Shown piece after piece: positions 17,541 to 27,063 of a stretch of 64,000 nucleotides of DNA. The DNA comes from Paenibacillus selenitireducens (GTDB lineage Bacteria > Bacillota > Bacilli > Paenibacillales > Paenibacillaceae), in assembly GCF_002021565.1 (NCBI RefSeq), contig NZ_MSZX01000010.1, positions 186,027 to 250,026 on the forward strand, written 5' to 3'. The notes beneath the pieces are model-generated. The model was given only the letters and a program-made list of their open reading frames with translations, was not told the origin of the DNA and did not search any database. Position 1 is the stretch's first letter; each line of letters begins with the position of its first letter. A program made the translations under genes and the position numbers.

Positions 17541-17587
17541 TCTCTAGTCTATAGTTGAATACATTTTGTTACCTTGATCTGCATCAA
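17541..17587 (-). promoter_or_regulatory. FNR-dependent class II promoter of the metallochaperone-ATPase-fnr operon
   Basis: A perfect FNR box TTGAT-n4-ATCAA lies at 17574-17587. On the minus strand a -10 TATAGA (17548-17553) sits so that the box centre falls about 40-41 bp upstream of the expected start, the class II activator position. No good -35 is present. About 90 bp of this region is shared with 58380-58485. Confidence 0.8.
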
Positions 17588-17631
17588 TAAATGAAATTTA
17601 TGAACGATGGCTAATCCCTTTTTTCCAACCC

Positions 17632-17660
17632 AAAAAGCTCCTGCAACACTCGCAGAAGCT
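17632..17660 (-). terminator. intrinsic terminator downstream of ureH
   Basis: On the minus strand AGCTTCTGC pairs with GCAGGAGCT (one G-T pair) across a 7-base loop and runs into TTTT. It would end the urease operon transcript before the oppositely placed FNR promoter region. Confidence 0.65.
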
Positions 17661-17740
17661 CCTGAAAAAATTGATTCATCCGAACATCCCATCAATGGCA
17701 AATCTAATAGCCGATAGATAAGAAGATATGGCGCATCGAT
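17661..17740 (-). pseudogene. decayed yyaL (DUF255 thioredoxin-domain) 5' fragment
   Basis: The minus strand contains a degenerate version of the DUF255 region coding LSIGY..CHWCHVM..ESF (around CTATCGGCTATT..TGCCATTGATGGGATGTTC). The core CATTGATGGGATGTTC recurs exactly at 30384 and nearly so at 38053. No open frame is preserved. This assignment rests on the clearer copies at 36427 and 38049. Confidence 0.45.
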
Positions 17741-17754
17741 TGATGGTTTAGAAA

Positions 17755-18447
17755 TCACCCAAATAACCCTTGTGTGATCCCCAGACTATATATGTAATAG
17801 AACCCGAATAATGTACTCACAACACCCGTGACTTGCGTCAATGTCAGGTTCACATGCCTATTGCTCGCACTCAGGACAAATGGAATACCCAGAATAGTTG
17901 TAAACAACAACATCCCCGCAATCGTGCCTAAGCCAAATATCAGAATATATAAAGCTCCATCCCAAACCGATTGTACAGTCGACATCGTAAGTAAAACCAT
18001 GGCGCCGCTGCCGGCAATCCCATGGACGAGACCAATGACCATCGACTTGATGTAAGAAATCCCTTTGTGTGATGCAGTCGGCTGGGAAACATAGTGGGTA
18101 TGTTCTTCATGATGATGTTGATGTTGATGCAAATACGCTTTCTTACTCCTACCCACCGAGATTAAACTGCTAATCCCGAGATATACGAGCATGATGCCCA
18201 CCAAAAATTCTAACGATCCGGATACCTTCTCAGAGATATTATTCTTCGTCAAAATCAGAATAAGACCTACTACAAATAACGTAGTCGTGTGTCCAATACC
18301 CCAAAACACCCCAGCAAGCGATGTTCGCCAGAGCTTCTTGCTATGACTTGCAATCGTAGAAACAGCAATAACATGGTCAGGTTCGATCGCATGCTTTATC
18401 CCAAGAAGAAAACCTACACCCAGAACCGATAATAACCCTAGACCCAC
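17755..18447 (-). CDS. ureH: UreH-type nickel permease
   Basis: A 230-residue membrane protein. The first helices carry GIKHAIEPDHVIAVSTI, the histidine/aspartate nickel-binding motif of UreH (HX4DH-like). GIGHTTTLF follows in the next helix, and a cytoplasmic loop rich in histidine (HQHQHHHEEHTH) sits near residue 115. It supplies nickel for urease, whose genes lie immediately upstream on the same strand (54 bp from ureD). The start is GTG at 18447 behind GGGGGTG. Confidence 0.88.
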   Translation of the reverse strand: MGLGLLSVLGVGFLLGIKHAIEPDHVIAVSTIASHSKKLWRTSLAGVFWGIGHTTTLFVVGLILILTKNNISEKVSGSLEFLVGIMLVYLGISSLISVGRSKKAYLHQHQHHHEEHTHYVSQPTASHKGISYIKSMVIGLVHGIAGSGAMVLLTMSTVQSVWDGALYILIFGLGTIAGMLLFTTILGIPFVLSASNRHVNLTLTQVTGVVSTLFGFYYIYSLGITQGLFG

Positions 18448-18501
18448 GAAAGCACCCCCTTTTCAAAGTTCTATCTTTATCCTTATGAAGGGGGGCTTCT
18501 A

Positions 18502-19326
18502 TTAATACTTCCGAAATGAAATAGGTTTCTTCCCGAACCACTGCTTGCGCACACACCGCTGACACGCTTCAAATATCGCTTCGATTTGCTGGGTCGAAGA
18601 GGCAAGTACGCGCAAGGAGAACCCAGGGAGAATCAACGCAGACAAGCCTATTTTACAAGAACCTGCACAAGCGCTAAGAGCATCACTCATTTGTTCAACG
18701 AAGTCAGAGGTCGCCTTCTCCCCTATTACCGTCATCGTTCCGAAATGGGTGTGCCCTTCAAGGATTCCCAACCCCTCTACTTCATGCACTTCTGGACGAA
18801 GCTGAAGATGATCGAGCACCACGAGTTCGCCCTCGTAATACACGATCGTCTTTAACTGAAGCCTGTTGTACCGGAACAAGCTTCCATCCGGAGACCATCC
18901 AGGCGTGATGATATCGCCGTAAATCAATGATGCTCCCCGTTCCATTCGTATCACGGTGTTCTGTAGATATTGCGCATGCTGGTACGCGATGATGGGGTCG
19001 GGCATGTACTCCAGATAGCTATCTTTCTCCATAACAATAGATGTGTCTTGGGTTACCGGGGATGTTAACGTTTTAAAGATTTTGGTGGAGGATTGGGTAG
19101 TAAGCAGCATCTGCGCTCGTTCACCTACATGGATTTCGGCTTTGTACCGATCTCCGCCGACATAGCCGCCACCCGGATTCATCAAGTAGAAACAAGGTTG
19201 ACTGGGATCATCGAGATAGATAGGAGGTGTAACTTTGAAGGCTCCCCGGTTATAGACCTCAGCAGGAATCGTTCTCTCTTCCTTGTGCCGAACTGCAAGC
19301 CGAAGAAATCCAGTCCAATTCTCCAT
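18502..19326 (-). CDS. ureD: urease accessory protein UreD
   Basis: A 274-residue cytosolic scaffold that binds apo-urease and, with UreF and UreG, guides nickel insertion. Typical segments are NPGGGYVGGDRYKAEI and TTQSSTKIFKT, then YLEYMPDPIIAYQHA near residues 110-125. The ATG directly follows the ureG stop (TAG-ATG), so translation is coupled. Confidence 0.93.
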   Translation of the reverse strand: MENWTGFLRLAVRHKEERTIPAEVYNRGAFKVTPPIYLDDPSQPCFYLMNPGGGYVGGDRYKAEIHVGERAQMLLTTQSSTKIFKTLTSPVTQDTSIVMEKDSYLEYMPDPIIAYQHAQYLQNTVIRMERGASLIYGDIITPGWSPDGSLFRYNRLQLKTIVYYEGELVVLDHLQLRPEVHEVEGLGILEGHTHFGTMTVIGEKATSDFVEQMSDALSACAGSCKIGLSALILPGFSLRVLASSTQQIEAIFEACQRCVRKQWFGKKPISFRKY

Positions 19327-19938
19327 CTATTGTAATCCCGACAGCAGCGCATTTTCTCGAATCCAATGGACGACATCTGACAGACCGACATCTTCTTTTA
19401 AATTTGTAAACACGAACGGTTTGTTACCACGGAACGTTTTCGTATCTGACTCCATTACATCAAGACTGGCCCCCACATAGGGAGCAAGATCAATTTTATT
19501 AATGATGAACAAATCGGATTTAATCATCCCTTGGCCGCCTTTACGCGGGATTTTCTCGCCCTGTGCCACATCGATGATATAGATGGAGAAATCAACAAGC
19601 TCTGGACTGAAGGTAGCGGCCAGATTATCTCCTCCGCTCTCCACAAAGATGATTTCCACATCGGGATGCCGGCTTGTTAATTCCGCAATCGCAGCAAAAT
19701 TCATGGAAGCATCTTCTCGGATCGCCGTATGCGGGCATCCTCCAGTCTCTACGCCAATGATCCGGTCTGAGGGAAGAATTCCATGATGGATGAGAAAATT
19801 GGCATCTTCCTTGGTATAAATGTCATTCGTAATAACCGCCATGCTAAGATCCTCATGCATATGACGGGTTAATTTCTCCACCAGCATGGTTTTGCCGGCC
19901 CCAACCGGGCCTCCTACGCCAATCCGAATAGGTTGCAT
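19327..19938 (-). CDS. ureG: urease accessory GTPase UreG
   Basis: A 203-residue SIMIBI-class GTPase. It has P-loop GPVGAGKT at 8-15, the [15 protein letters not shown] metal/G2 region with the invariant Cys-Pro-His, [17 protein letters not shown], and the guanine-specificity NKID motif ([14 protein letters not shown]). It powers nickel delivery to UreC. AAGGAAGGG precedes the ATG. Confidence 0.96.
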   Translation of the reverse strand: MQPIRIGVGGPVGAGKTMLVEKLTRHMHEDLSMAVITNDIYTKEDANFLIHHGILPSDRIIGVETGGCPHTAIREDASMNFAAIAELTSRHPDVEIIFVESGGDNLAATFSPELVDFSIYIIDVAQGEKIPRKGGQGMIKSDLFIINKIDLAPYVGASLDVMESDTKTFRGNKPFVFTNLKEDVGLSDVVHWIRENALLSGLQ

Positions 19939-19973
19939 TGTTATCCCTTCCTTACCGTTGTATCGTTCTTGTT

Positions 19974-20660
19974 CTAGGACATAAACAGCCGTATATGCAG
20001 CCGCTCATGCTTCATTTGTGATATTTCGATGCCGGGCGATGTGATGCCGAAGTCATCTTCGTCTAAACCTTCGATCTTTTCTACCGCTTGCAACAAATAC
20101 GATTGAAGCTCTTGAAATAAACGCTGCCCATCTGTCTGGCCGAGCGGTATTCCTCGTACGCCATTCTGTATCAAGCTTGCCGTACAAGAATAGAGATAAG
20201 ACAGAATCGCGGTGGATTTCGGAACCGCCAGATGATGGGCAATGATGGCAAACACAATCGCCGGATGACCAGAGGATTGCTTCGCCTGCACACGATCTTG
20301 ATAACCTACAAGTGCCGGGATAAGATAAAGTTCCATTCCCAATTGCATCATTCGTTGGCCCATTCTTGCACTACCTTCCCGCGTCTCGCGTGCCATGCTC
20401 TGCACCGTGATCATGCGATCCAAGTTCCAGAGCGTCTCCCATTGATCTTGAACGAGCGCTTCATATGCCAGTCGGAGCGCCAGTCCATCATTATAGACCA
20501 GTTGCTCTCTGACATAAACTTGCAACCATTTGGCAAAGGTCTGCTTACTCACGACTTGCTCGTTCTGGATATAGGTCTCGAGCCCGAAGGAATGGCTAAA
20601 GGCCCCCGTTGGCAAATTGGAATCGCAAAGCTGCAGCAGCGATAATAAATAACTATCCAT
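19974..20660 (-). CDS. ureF: urease accessory protein UreF
   Basis: A 228-residue all-helical partner of UreD and UreG in the activation complex. The N-terminus [21 protein letters not shown] is the family signature. The reading frame overlaps the ureE end by 8 bp, indicating coupled translation. Confidence 0.94.
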   Translation of the reverse strand: MDSYLLSLLQLCDSNLPTGAFSHSFGLETYIQNEQVVSKQTFAKWLQVYVREQLVYNDGLALRLAYEALVQDQWETLWNLDRMITVQSMARETREGSARMGQRMMQLGMELYLIPALVGYQDRVQAKQSSGHPAIVFAIIAHHLAVPKSTAILSYLYSCTASLIQNGVRGIPLGQTDGQRLFQELQSYLLQAVEKIEGLDEDDFGITSPGIEISQMKHERLHIRLFMS

Positions 20661-21108
20661 GACTGTGTCCGATATGACGGAACGGTTGACTCACTTTCAT
20701 GGTCTCGCGAAGGTAAGGGATATCCGCTTGTACTAACATCTCTTCAATCAAGTAATCATACTGAATGAGCATGCGATCGCTTTCGAACTGCGCTGGTAAA
20801 TGTCGATTTCCCAGCTTATGTGCGATATCTCCCATTTCACGCATACAACGCGGCTGGATCACTAGAATATCCTCAGGGAGAACCTCCACCACGATCATAT
20901 TATGGTCATCCATATAGAGAACGTCACCATGACTCAGATCCATTGGTTGACGCAACGAAATGCCTAACTCTCGACCATGATCCGTAACGACCCGCTGAAT
21001 TCGTTTCACAAGGTCATCGCTTGGCAAATATACTTTCTCCAAATGGCGGTTTCCTGTGTTTTCTGCGCTTAACTGCTCTAGCCGGGCTACAATTTCCTCA
21101 ATAATCAT
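20653..21108 (-). CDS. ureE: urease accessory nickel metallochaperone UreE
   Basis: A 151-residue protein with the UreE peptide-binding domain ([21 protein letters not shown]) and the C-terminal metal-binding domain ([16 protein letters not shown]). It lacks a long C-terminal polyhistidine tail and ends HIGHSHG. It donates nickel to UreG. RBS GAAAGGGG. Confidence 0.94.
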   Translation of the reverse strand: MIIEEIVARLEQLSAENTGNRHLEKVYLPSDDLVKRIQRVVTDHGRELGISLRQPMDLSHGDVLYMDDHNMIVVEVLPEDILVIQPRCMREMGDIAHKLGNRHLPAQFESDRMLIQYDYLIEEMLVQADIPYLRETMKVSQPFRHIGHSHG

Positions 21109-21124
21109 ATGTACATCCCCTTTC

Positions 21125-22837
21125 TCAGAATAAAAAATACCGCTGCGCCATCGGCACCACGTCGACAGGCTCGCAAGTGATCAATTCTCCATTTACCTTT
21201 ACCTCGAACGTCTGAGGATCTACCTCAATTTCGGGTGTTTCTGCGTTATGTTTCATATCTTGTTTCTTCAGATTGCGAATGCCTCGAACCGGAAGAATTT
21301 GCTTCTGCAGCCCCAATTGTTTGTGCACGCCCAGATCAAATGCCGCTTGGGATACAAATGTAATCGAAGTACTCTGCAGTGCTTTACCGAACGAACCGAA
21401 CATGGAGCGGAACAGTATAGGCTGAGGTGTCGGGATCGCCGCGTTCGCATCTCCCATCACCGAATGAGTCACCATGCCGCTTTTTATAATCATTTCGGGC
21501 TTCACGCCAAAGAAAGCCGGGTGCCATGTAACGAGATCCGCCACTTTCCCCACTTCAACGGAACCCACATACTCAGAAATTCCATGCGCAATAGCAGGGT
21601 TGATCGTATATTTAGCAATGTATCGCTTGACGCGGTTATTATCGCCAACCCCTTCGTCGCCTGTCAGCTTGCCGCGCTGCTTCTTCATCTTATCTGCCGT
21701 CTGCCACGTACGGGTAATGACTTCACCAATCCGACCCATCGCTTGCGAATCCGAGCTCATGATGCTGATGACACCAAGATCATGCAGGATATCTTCTGCC
21801 GCAATCGTCTCACGACGAATCCGTGAGTCGGCAAATGCAATATCTTCAGGCACCTTAGGGCTCAGATGATGACATACCATTAACATATCTAGATGCTCAT
21901 CAATCGTATTCACGGTGAATGGCTTCGTCGGATTCGTGGAAGCAGGCAAGACATTCGGGTAGCCGGCCATCTTAATAATGTCTGGCGCATGCCCTCCACC
22001 CGCTCCTTCCGTATGGTACGTATGAATGACGCGGCCATTAATCGCTCCAATCGTATCTTCAACAAATCCGAACTCGTTCAAGGTATCCGTGTGAATCGCG
22101 ACCTGTACATCGTACTCATCGGCAACTCGCAGCGAATGGTCAATCACTGAAGCAGTAGCCCCCCAGTCTTCGTGGATTTTCAATCCGATGGCCCCGGCAC
22201 GAACCTGCTCCGCTAGCGGTTCGATTGCCGATCCATTCCCTTTGCCCAGGAAACCGAAATTAATCGGCAGCCCTTCCGCTGCTTCCAACATGCGATGTAT
22301 GTTCCAGACGCCTGGCGTACATGTGGTGGCTTTCGATCCTTCCGCCGGACCTGTACCTCCTCCGATCATCGTCGTTAGGCCGGCAGAGATGGCTGTCTCC
22401 ACTTGATAGGGATTAATCACATGAACATGACTGTCAATGCCTCCCGCAGTCACAATAAGCCCTTCAGCAGAGATCACTTCGGTTCCCGCACCGATAATCA
22501 GATCGACACCATCCATCAGAAGCGGATTACCACTTTTCCCAATACCGGAAATTTTACCGTCCACAATGCCAATATCCGCTTTATAGATACCGGTATAATC
22601 TACAATAACCGCATTCGTAATTACGACGTCCAGCGCACCATCTGCACGGGTTGCGAGTGGATGCTGCCCCATGCCGTCACGAATCGATTTGCCGCCGCCG
22701 AACTTGCATTCATCGCCATACCGCGTATAGTCCTTCTCAATTTGAATGAATAATTCGCTATCTGCCAGCCGAATGGCATCGCCTGTTGTCGGTCCGAATA
22801 AATCCGCATATTGTTGTCTTGTTAAGCGCAAGCTCAT
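21125..22837 (-). CDS. ureC: urease alpha subunit UreC
   Basis: A 570-residue catalytic subunit hydrolysing urea to ammonia and carbamate. Nickel-site residues are visible: HVHVINP (two His), the carbamylated lysine in [33 protein letters not shown], the flap [22 protein letters not shown] with its Cys and His, and the Asp ligand in [12 protein letters not shown]. The length is normal. AGGAGGG precedes the ATG, which overlaps the ureB stop by 4 bp. Confidence 0.98.
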   Translation of the reverse strand: MSLRLTRQQYADLFGPTTGDAIRLADSELFIQIEKDYTRYGDECKFGGGKSIRDGMGQHPLATRADGALDVVITNAVIVDYTGIYKADIGIVDGKISGIGKSGNPLLMDGVDLIIGAGTEVISAEGLIVTAGGIDSHVHVINPYQVETAISAGLTTMIGGGTGPAEGSKATTCTPGVWNIHRMLEAAEGLPINFGFLGKGNGSAIEPLAEQVRAGAIGLKIHEDWGATASVIDHSLRVADEYDVQVAIHTDTLNEFGFVEDTIGAINGRVIHTYHTEGAGGGHAPDIIKMAGYPNVLPASTNPTKPFTVNTIDEHLDMLMVCHHLSPKVPEDIAFADSRIRRETIAAEDILHDLGVISIMSSDSQAMGRIGEVITRTWQTADKMKKQRGKLTGDEGVGDNNRVKRYIAKYTINPAIAHGISEYVGSVEVGKVADLVTWHPAFFGVKPEMIIKSGMVTHSVMGDANAAIPTPQPILFRSMFGSFGKALQSTSITFVSQAAFDLGVHKQLGLQKQILPVRGIRNLKKQDMKHNAETPEIEVDPQTFEVKVNGELITCEPVDVVPMAQRYFLF

Positions 22838-23157
22838 CTCGATCCCTCCTTATCCAAAGGTCCTTCGGTCTTATTATTCAGTCCGTATACCTTACGCTCA
22901 CCTGAGAAAGCCACTAACTCTACTTCCTTGCCATCTCCAGGTTCAAAGCGAACTGCCGCCCCGGACGGGATGTTCAGATGCAATCCAAAAGCTTGATTTC
23001 TATCAAATTGCAAAGCACGGTTCACTTCATAAAAATGATAGTGTGATCCGACCTGAATCGGACGATCCCCAGTATTTAATACATGGATCACATGCGTTTC
23101 CTTGCCTTCGTTACACACAATATCGCCCTCGCCAAAAACATACTCCCCTGGTCTCAT
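22834..23157 (-). CDS. ureB: urease beta subunit UreB
   Basis: A 107-residue structural subunit with the family opening [13 protein letters not shown] and the segment [36 protein letters not shown] precedes the ATG. Confidence 0.97.
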   Translation of the reverse strand: MRPGEYVFGEGDIVCNEGKETHVIHVLNTGDRPIQVGSHYHFYEVNRALQFDRNQAFGLHLNIPSGAAVRFEPGDGKEVELVAFSGERKVYGLNNKTEGPLDKEGSR

Positions 23158-23189
23158 CGCTTGTCTCCTTTCTGATCTAAGATAAATAC

Positions 23190-23492
23190 CTAACTAACAG
23201 GGTCGTGAACGGTGACTAGCTTCGTACCGTCAGGAAATGTTGCCTCGACCTGAATATCGTTAATCATGTCGGGAACCCCCTCCATCACATCATCACTGGA
23301 CAATATTTCTCGGCCTTGTTTCATTAAATCTGCCACAGTCTTCCCGTCACGTGCACCTTCCAGAATTTCATATGTAATCAAGGCCACGGCTTCTGGATAA
23401 TTCAGCTTCAGTCCGCGGTCCTTCCGTCGTCTCGCAAGATCGGCGGCCACAACAATCATTAACTTCTCCTGTTCTCTAGCAGAGAGTTTCAT
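23190..23492 (-). CDS. ureA: urease gamma subunit UreA
   Basis: A 100-residue structural subunit ([22 protein letters not shown].. and [20 protein letters not shown]). Separate ureA and ureB genes are the bacterial arrangement. It lies 48 bp after the urea channel gene. Confidence 0.97.
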   Translation of the reverse strand: MKLSAREQEKLMIVVAADLARRRKDRGLKLNYPEAVALITYEILEGARDGKTVADLMKQGREILSSDDVMEGVPDMINDIQVEATFPDGTKLVTVHDPVS

Positions 23493-23540
23493 TCCGTCCG
23501 TTTCTCCTTTACATCGTTCTTTAAGTTGTTATTTTTGCCT

Positions 23541-24476
23541 TTATAGCTTGGGAAGAATCTTTCTTGCCGCGATAAACACCCATGTCACGAGAACGAATGG
23601 CATCGTTAGGACAGGGACCCCATACGGAGAGAGCCAAGTCCCCAACCCTGCTGTGATCGGCACCGTGACCATGGCGGCGATGATCGCCATCAACCATGCG
23701 ATATTCTTCTTGGAATGGAATACTATCGCGATTGCAAGTGTCGTCAGGACAGCATTAAACCCATAGAGACCAGGATTCAACATCTTCACTTCTGCACCTA
23801 AGCCATAAGCCGTGATCCATGCAACAATCGTTCCCAAAACCGCGCATAGCCCCATCTTCCAACTTGCCCAGAATACGGCAATTAGAATGAGGAGGCCCGA
23901 CCACAGATGATCTTGAAAATACACTTGTCCAATCCCATTCATCATCCCGCTGATCCAATCGATTGTACCTTCTGTACTAAATTTCCAGTGGGTTAGATCC
24001 TGCGGCACTAGCTCTGGACTTAAGGTCACTCCCCCTAACAGGAATGTTGAGAGCAAAAAGAACCACGTTAAGAGGATATAAGGAAGCGTGAGCACGGGGA
24101 GCTCGGAATTTCTCATAACATGCATAACAGCAGCCGTAACCAGCGCAGTAATAGCTGCTCCGGCCAGAGCAATAGCCCATTTGGTCGTCCCAGTGAGAAA
24201 CAACGATAGGGCTAACCCCGTTAATGCCGAGTTATATCCGAACAAGCCTTGATCGGCCGCAGTTCTGTCTTTCCCGCCTGCAAGACCAATCCACGTTCCA
24301 ATCATGGTTGAGAGTAAGGTGGTGATCCCTAACCAAATATTGTTGATCGCAATCGCCACAAGAATGATGAGTCCTGATATTGCATTTTCGATCAAGATGA
24401 CTTGAGAGACCCCTTTTAGCGAAGCAGCTAGGAATGAACGAACTGTCGCTCCGGTTGTACGTCTATTGGCGTGAAT
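23541..24476 (-). CDS. yut: urea transporter (UT family), start uncertain
   Basis: A membrane channel for urea with two repeated halves, each containing the L-P-x-(L/M)-T-x-PF motif (LPVLTLPYIL near the middle, VPVLTMPFVLVTW at the end) and the GLFGYNSALTG / GLYGFNAVLTT pair. The only conventional in-frame start is TTG at 24395, but family-like coding (SFLAASLKGVSQVILIENAISG) continues upstream in the open frame until a TGA just before 24476. That stretch has no ATG, GTG or TTG. An ATT codon at 24474-24476 sits five bases after GAGGGG, so a rare AUU start is proposed; the conservative call is 23541-24395. It heads the urease operon. A possible -10 (TACAAT) lies at 24513-24518. Confidence 0.85.
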   Translation of the reverse strand: MHANRRTTGATVRSFLAASLKGVSQVILIENAISGLIILVAIAINNIWLGITTLLSTMIGTWIGLAGGKDRTAADQGLFGYNSALTGLALSLFLTGTTKWAIALAGAAITALVTAAVMHVMRNSELPVLTLPYILLTWFFLLSTFLLGGVTLSPELVPQDLTHWKFSTEGTIDWISGMMNGIGQVYFQDHLWSGLLILIAVFWASWKMGLCAVLGTIVAWITAYGLGAEVKMLNPGLYGFNAVLTTLAIAIVFHSKKNIAWLMAIIAAMVTVPITAGLGTWLSPYGVPVLTMPFVLVTWVFIAARKILPKL

Positions 24477-24564
24477 ACAGACCCCTCATTTCAATCGCAC
24501 AGATTTGAAAATATTGTACCCATTGTTATTGTTTTCCATGCACTGCGTTTAGATAAGGAAAAAC

Positions 24565-24590
24565 AAAAAAAGCAGCCCCATTGGGACTGC
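24565..24590 (-). terminator. intrinsic terminator upstream of the urea transporter
   Basis: On the minus strand GCAGTCCC-AAT-GGGGCTGC is followed by six Ts. It would stop leftward transcription coming from 24600-24870 before the urea transporter. Next to it (about 24591-24610 and again at 61296-61310) is the shared string CTGTCGAGAAA. No gene was recognised between 24600 and 24870; the region may hold an old insertion-sequence remnant. Confidence 0.65.
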
Positions 24591-24788
24591 CAGACTGTCG
24601 AGAAACCCCCGTTTTTCTGGAGGATACTGAAAAGCACCTTGCTGAAAAGTTCTCGGATGACGAGAAAAGCCCATTTGCCTCCCAGCACGACTAATGTTTT
24701 TTAATATTGCATTCGATATGTTCAGGTGTGACGATATTCCTCCAAATCTAACTATACTTCTGTATCGTATCTATAGCCCATATAATGA

Positions 24789-24805
24789 AGTGAAAATATT
24801 TCACA
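24789..24805. promoter_or_regulatory. possible TnrA/GlnR-type site
   Basis: AGTGAAAATATTTCACA contains the perfect inverted repeat GTGAAA-n3-TTTCAC and matches the nitrogen-control consensus TGTNA-n7-TNACA except at one end base. It lies between the divergent urea transporter and aldo/keto reductase genes, about 70 bp upstream of the latter. Confidence 0.35.
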
Positions 24806-24871
24806 TCTTCAAATTGTCTATGAATTTTTTAGAATGAAATGGGTTGCGATTCGATTTAAGGAGGCTATGGC

Positions 24872-25810
24872 ATGAAATACAGAAGATTAGGTGGAAGCGG
24901 ACTTAAAGTCAGCGAAATCAGCTTGGGAAGTTGGCTTACATATGGAGGTTACGTCGAACGTGAGCACGCTGTGAATTCGATTAAAACGGCCTACGATCTA
25001 GGCATTAACTTTTTCGATACTGCTAATGTATATGAGAACGGGGCCGCGGAAGAACTGGTTGGCAAAGCACTAATGGCCTATCCGCGCGAATCCTACGTGC
25101 TCGCTACGAAAGCGTTCTGGCCTATGGGTGAAGGTCCGAACGACCGCGGATTGTCGCGCAAGCACATTACCGAGCAGGCCAACGCAAGCTTGAAACGTCT
25201 CGGCCACGAGTATGTCGACATTTTCTACTGCCATCGTCATGATCCAGAAACGCCGCTGCACGAAACGCTGCGCGCAATCGACGATCTGATTCGCCAAGGC
25301 AAAGTGCTGTATGCCGGCGTAAGCGAGTGGCAAGCTTCACAGATCGCGGAAGCACTTGGCGCTGCCGACCGTTATTTGCTGGACCGTATCGTCGTCAACC
25401 AGCCGATCTACAATATGTTCGAACGCTATATCGAAAAAGAAATCATTCCGCTCAGCAAACGTTCCGGTGTCGGTCAGGTCGTGTTCTGTCCGCTCGCGCA
25501 AGGCTTGCTGACCGGCAAATACACATCGGCTTCCGCCATCCCGCAGGACAGCCGCGCCGCCAAGTTGGATTGGGTGCGCAATGAGATCACAGACGTGAAG
25601 ATCGCCCAAGTAGAACAGCTTGCAGAGATTGCAGCAGGGTTGGAAATTTCCGTAGGCAACCTCGCGCTGGCTTGGATTCTACGTCAAGACAACGTGGCGA
25701 GTGCACTTGTCGGCGCCAGCCGTCCAGAGCAGGTAACTGAAAACGTTAAAGCGTCAGGCATCGAATTGAGCGAAGACGTTCTGAACCGTATCGAAGAAAT
25801 CCTGCAATAA
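24872..25810 (+). CDS. aldo/keto reductase (YghZ / Kv-beta-like)
   Basis: A 312-residue cytosolic NADPH-dependent reductase. The catalytic tetrad is present: D and Y in FFDTANVYENGAAEELVG (near 47-64), K in VLATKAFW (near 80), H in DIFYCHRHDPETP (near 115). A C-terminal NADPH-binding segment follows (VGASRPEQVTENVKA). It is a (beta/alpha)8 barrel of the clan that includes methylglyoxal reductase YghZ. AAGGAGG precedes the ATG. Codon use is noticeably more G+C-rich than in the flanking genes. The physiological substrate is unknown. Confidence 0.92.
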   Translation: MKYRRLGGSGLKVSEISLGSWLTYGGYVEREHAVNSIKTAYDLGINFFDTANVYENGAAEELVGKALMAYPRESYVLATKAFWPMGEGPNDRGLSRKHITEQANASLKRLGHEYVDIFYCHRHDPETPLHETLRAIDDLIRQGKVLYAGVSEWQASQIAEALGAADRYLLDRIVVNQPIYNMFERYIEKEIIPLSKRSGVGQVVFCPLAQGLLTGKYTSASAIPQDSRAAKLDWVRNEITDVKIAQVEQLAEIAAGLEISVGNLALAWILRQDNVASALVGASRPEQVTENVKASGIELSEDVLNRIEEILQ

Positions 25811-25838
25811 GGAGACATGAAGTGGTAGAGGAACGAAC

Positions 25839-25866
25839 AAAAGACTGCCTGCTGGCAGTCTTTTGT
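25839..25866 (+). terminator. intrinsic terminator of the aldo/keto reductase gene
   Basis: AAAAGACTGCC-TGCT-GGCAGTCTTTT, a perfect 11-bp stem ending in Ts. It also works for the minus-strand gene that ends nearby at 25898. Confidence 0.9.
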
Positions 25867-25897
25867 TTTCGTTCAATAAGGTGTTGTAAATAGATCA

Positions 25898-27037
25898 TCA
25901 CAACCCCAGTTTGTGTCCCTTTTCTAAACGTTGGATTTCCTGTTCACCATGATTCGCTAGTTCTTGGAACTGGCTAATCGTCTCGCGCATTTTCGGCAGT
26001 GCTTCCTGCTTGTAAGTGCTGATCGAGTCCAGCGCGGACAACACATCGGTGAATGCTTGCTTCAACGTCTCCACATTGATGTTGGCTTCAAGCGATTGCT
26101 TATGAATTTGAGCCCCTTGATCCTTCAACATTCTCGACGTTCCGGCAATCAGTTCATTCGTTGTTTGATTCAGAAGTTCAATCTTCTTCAAGACAATCTT
26201 CTGATTATAGAGCGCACTCGCTACCGTTACGGATATTTTCAAGGCCGAGATCGTCACGTTCTTCGCTCTGTCGACGCCACGAATCAATTCTTTATTGTTG
26301 CGGGTGACCACTTCAATCGCCATAATCCCCTGTTGATTGACCACCATCATTTGCTGCATATCCATCACCCGTTGACGTAGTGGGAACAACACCTCTTCCG
26401 TGATGAAGCGAATTTTGTCTGGATCTTCATTACGAGCTTTGGCCGCTTCGATCTGTGCTTCAATCGAGGTATCCATCAATGTTCCGAGCTCGATTTCCTT
26501 TTGAAGCTTCTTGGTCAAATCGCGCAGCGCTTGCTGTTCAATCTCGAGTGTCGTATTGTCGTTCTTCAAAGTCGTTTTGCCTTTATCTAGCGAGACCACA
26601 ATATCGGCAATCATCGCATCGGCTTTTTCATACTTCAGAAAATATGCGCGTAACGGATTAAATAGCTTGCCGAGGAATCCCGTTTTGGTAAAGTCAATGA
26701 CGCTTGGGTCCAGATCTTTTAGTTGCATATGCAACTCGGTTAATCCTTTTGCGACCTGGCCTCCGTCATCTCCCGTTTTGGACAAGTTACCGACGGAAAC
26801 CTGTAGTAAATTATTTTTACTTGAAGAGGTTCTCATGGTATTCATGCCGAACGTGTCGATCGATTGCAGGATTTCTTTTCGCTTCTCAAGTGAATCAAGA
26901 TCTAGAGACATAATAGATTCGACATTGGAATCAGCCAAAGCTTGAAGCTTAGCCACCTCTTCGGGAACGGGTTTAACCTCTTTCTCAATCGCAGCTTGAA
27001 TTTCTTCCGGACGCACAACTTCCATCGAAAATGACAT
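25898..27037 (-). CDS. TelA-like toxic anion resistance protein
   Basis: A 379-residue cytosolic coiled-coil protein of the TelA/KlaA family (tellurite and toxic-anion resistance). Recognisable segments are DLDSLEKRKEILQSIDTFGMNTM, PLRAYFLKYEKADAMIADIVVSLDKGK, PLRQRVMDMQQMMVVNQQGIMAIEVV and a Gln/Leu-rich C-terminus. It is the last gene of an operon with a VWA lipoprotein-like gene and an XpaC-like membrane protein, a grouping seen repeatedly in Bacilli. The biochemical role is not established; envelope stress is a common proposal. Confidence 0.88.
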   Translation of the reverse strand: MSFSMEVVRPEEIQAAIEKEVKPVPEEVAKLQALADSNVESIMSLDLDSLEKRKEILQSIDTFGMNTMRTSSSKNNLLQVSVGNLSKTGDDGGQVAKGLTELHMQLKDLDPSVIDFTKTGFLGKLFNPLRAYFLKYEKADAMIADIVVSLDKGKTTLKNDNTTLEIEQQALRDLTKKLQKEIELGTLMDTSIEAQIEAAKARNEDPDKIRFITEEVLFPLRQRVMDMQQMMVVNQQGIMAIEVVTRNNKELIRGVDRAKNVTISALKISVTVASALYNQKIVLKKIELLNQTTNELIAGTSRMLKDQGAQIHKQSLEANINVETLKQAFTDVLSALDSISTYKQEALPKMRETISQFQELANHGEQEIQRLEKGHKLGL

Positions 27038-27063
27038 AGGGATCCTCCTCTGATAATAAATAG

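Noticed and set aside
18586-23180. Many plus-strand frames across the urease genes
   Set aside because: All are antisense shadows of strongly conserved urease genes without ribosome sites.
24491-24688. Minus-strand 65-codon frame upstream of the urea transporter
   Set aside because: It runs through the terminator hairpin and has no ribosome site or recognisable protein; treated as non-coding or an insertion-sequence remnant.
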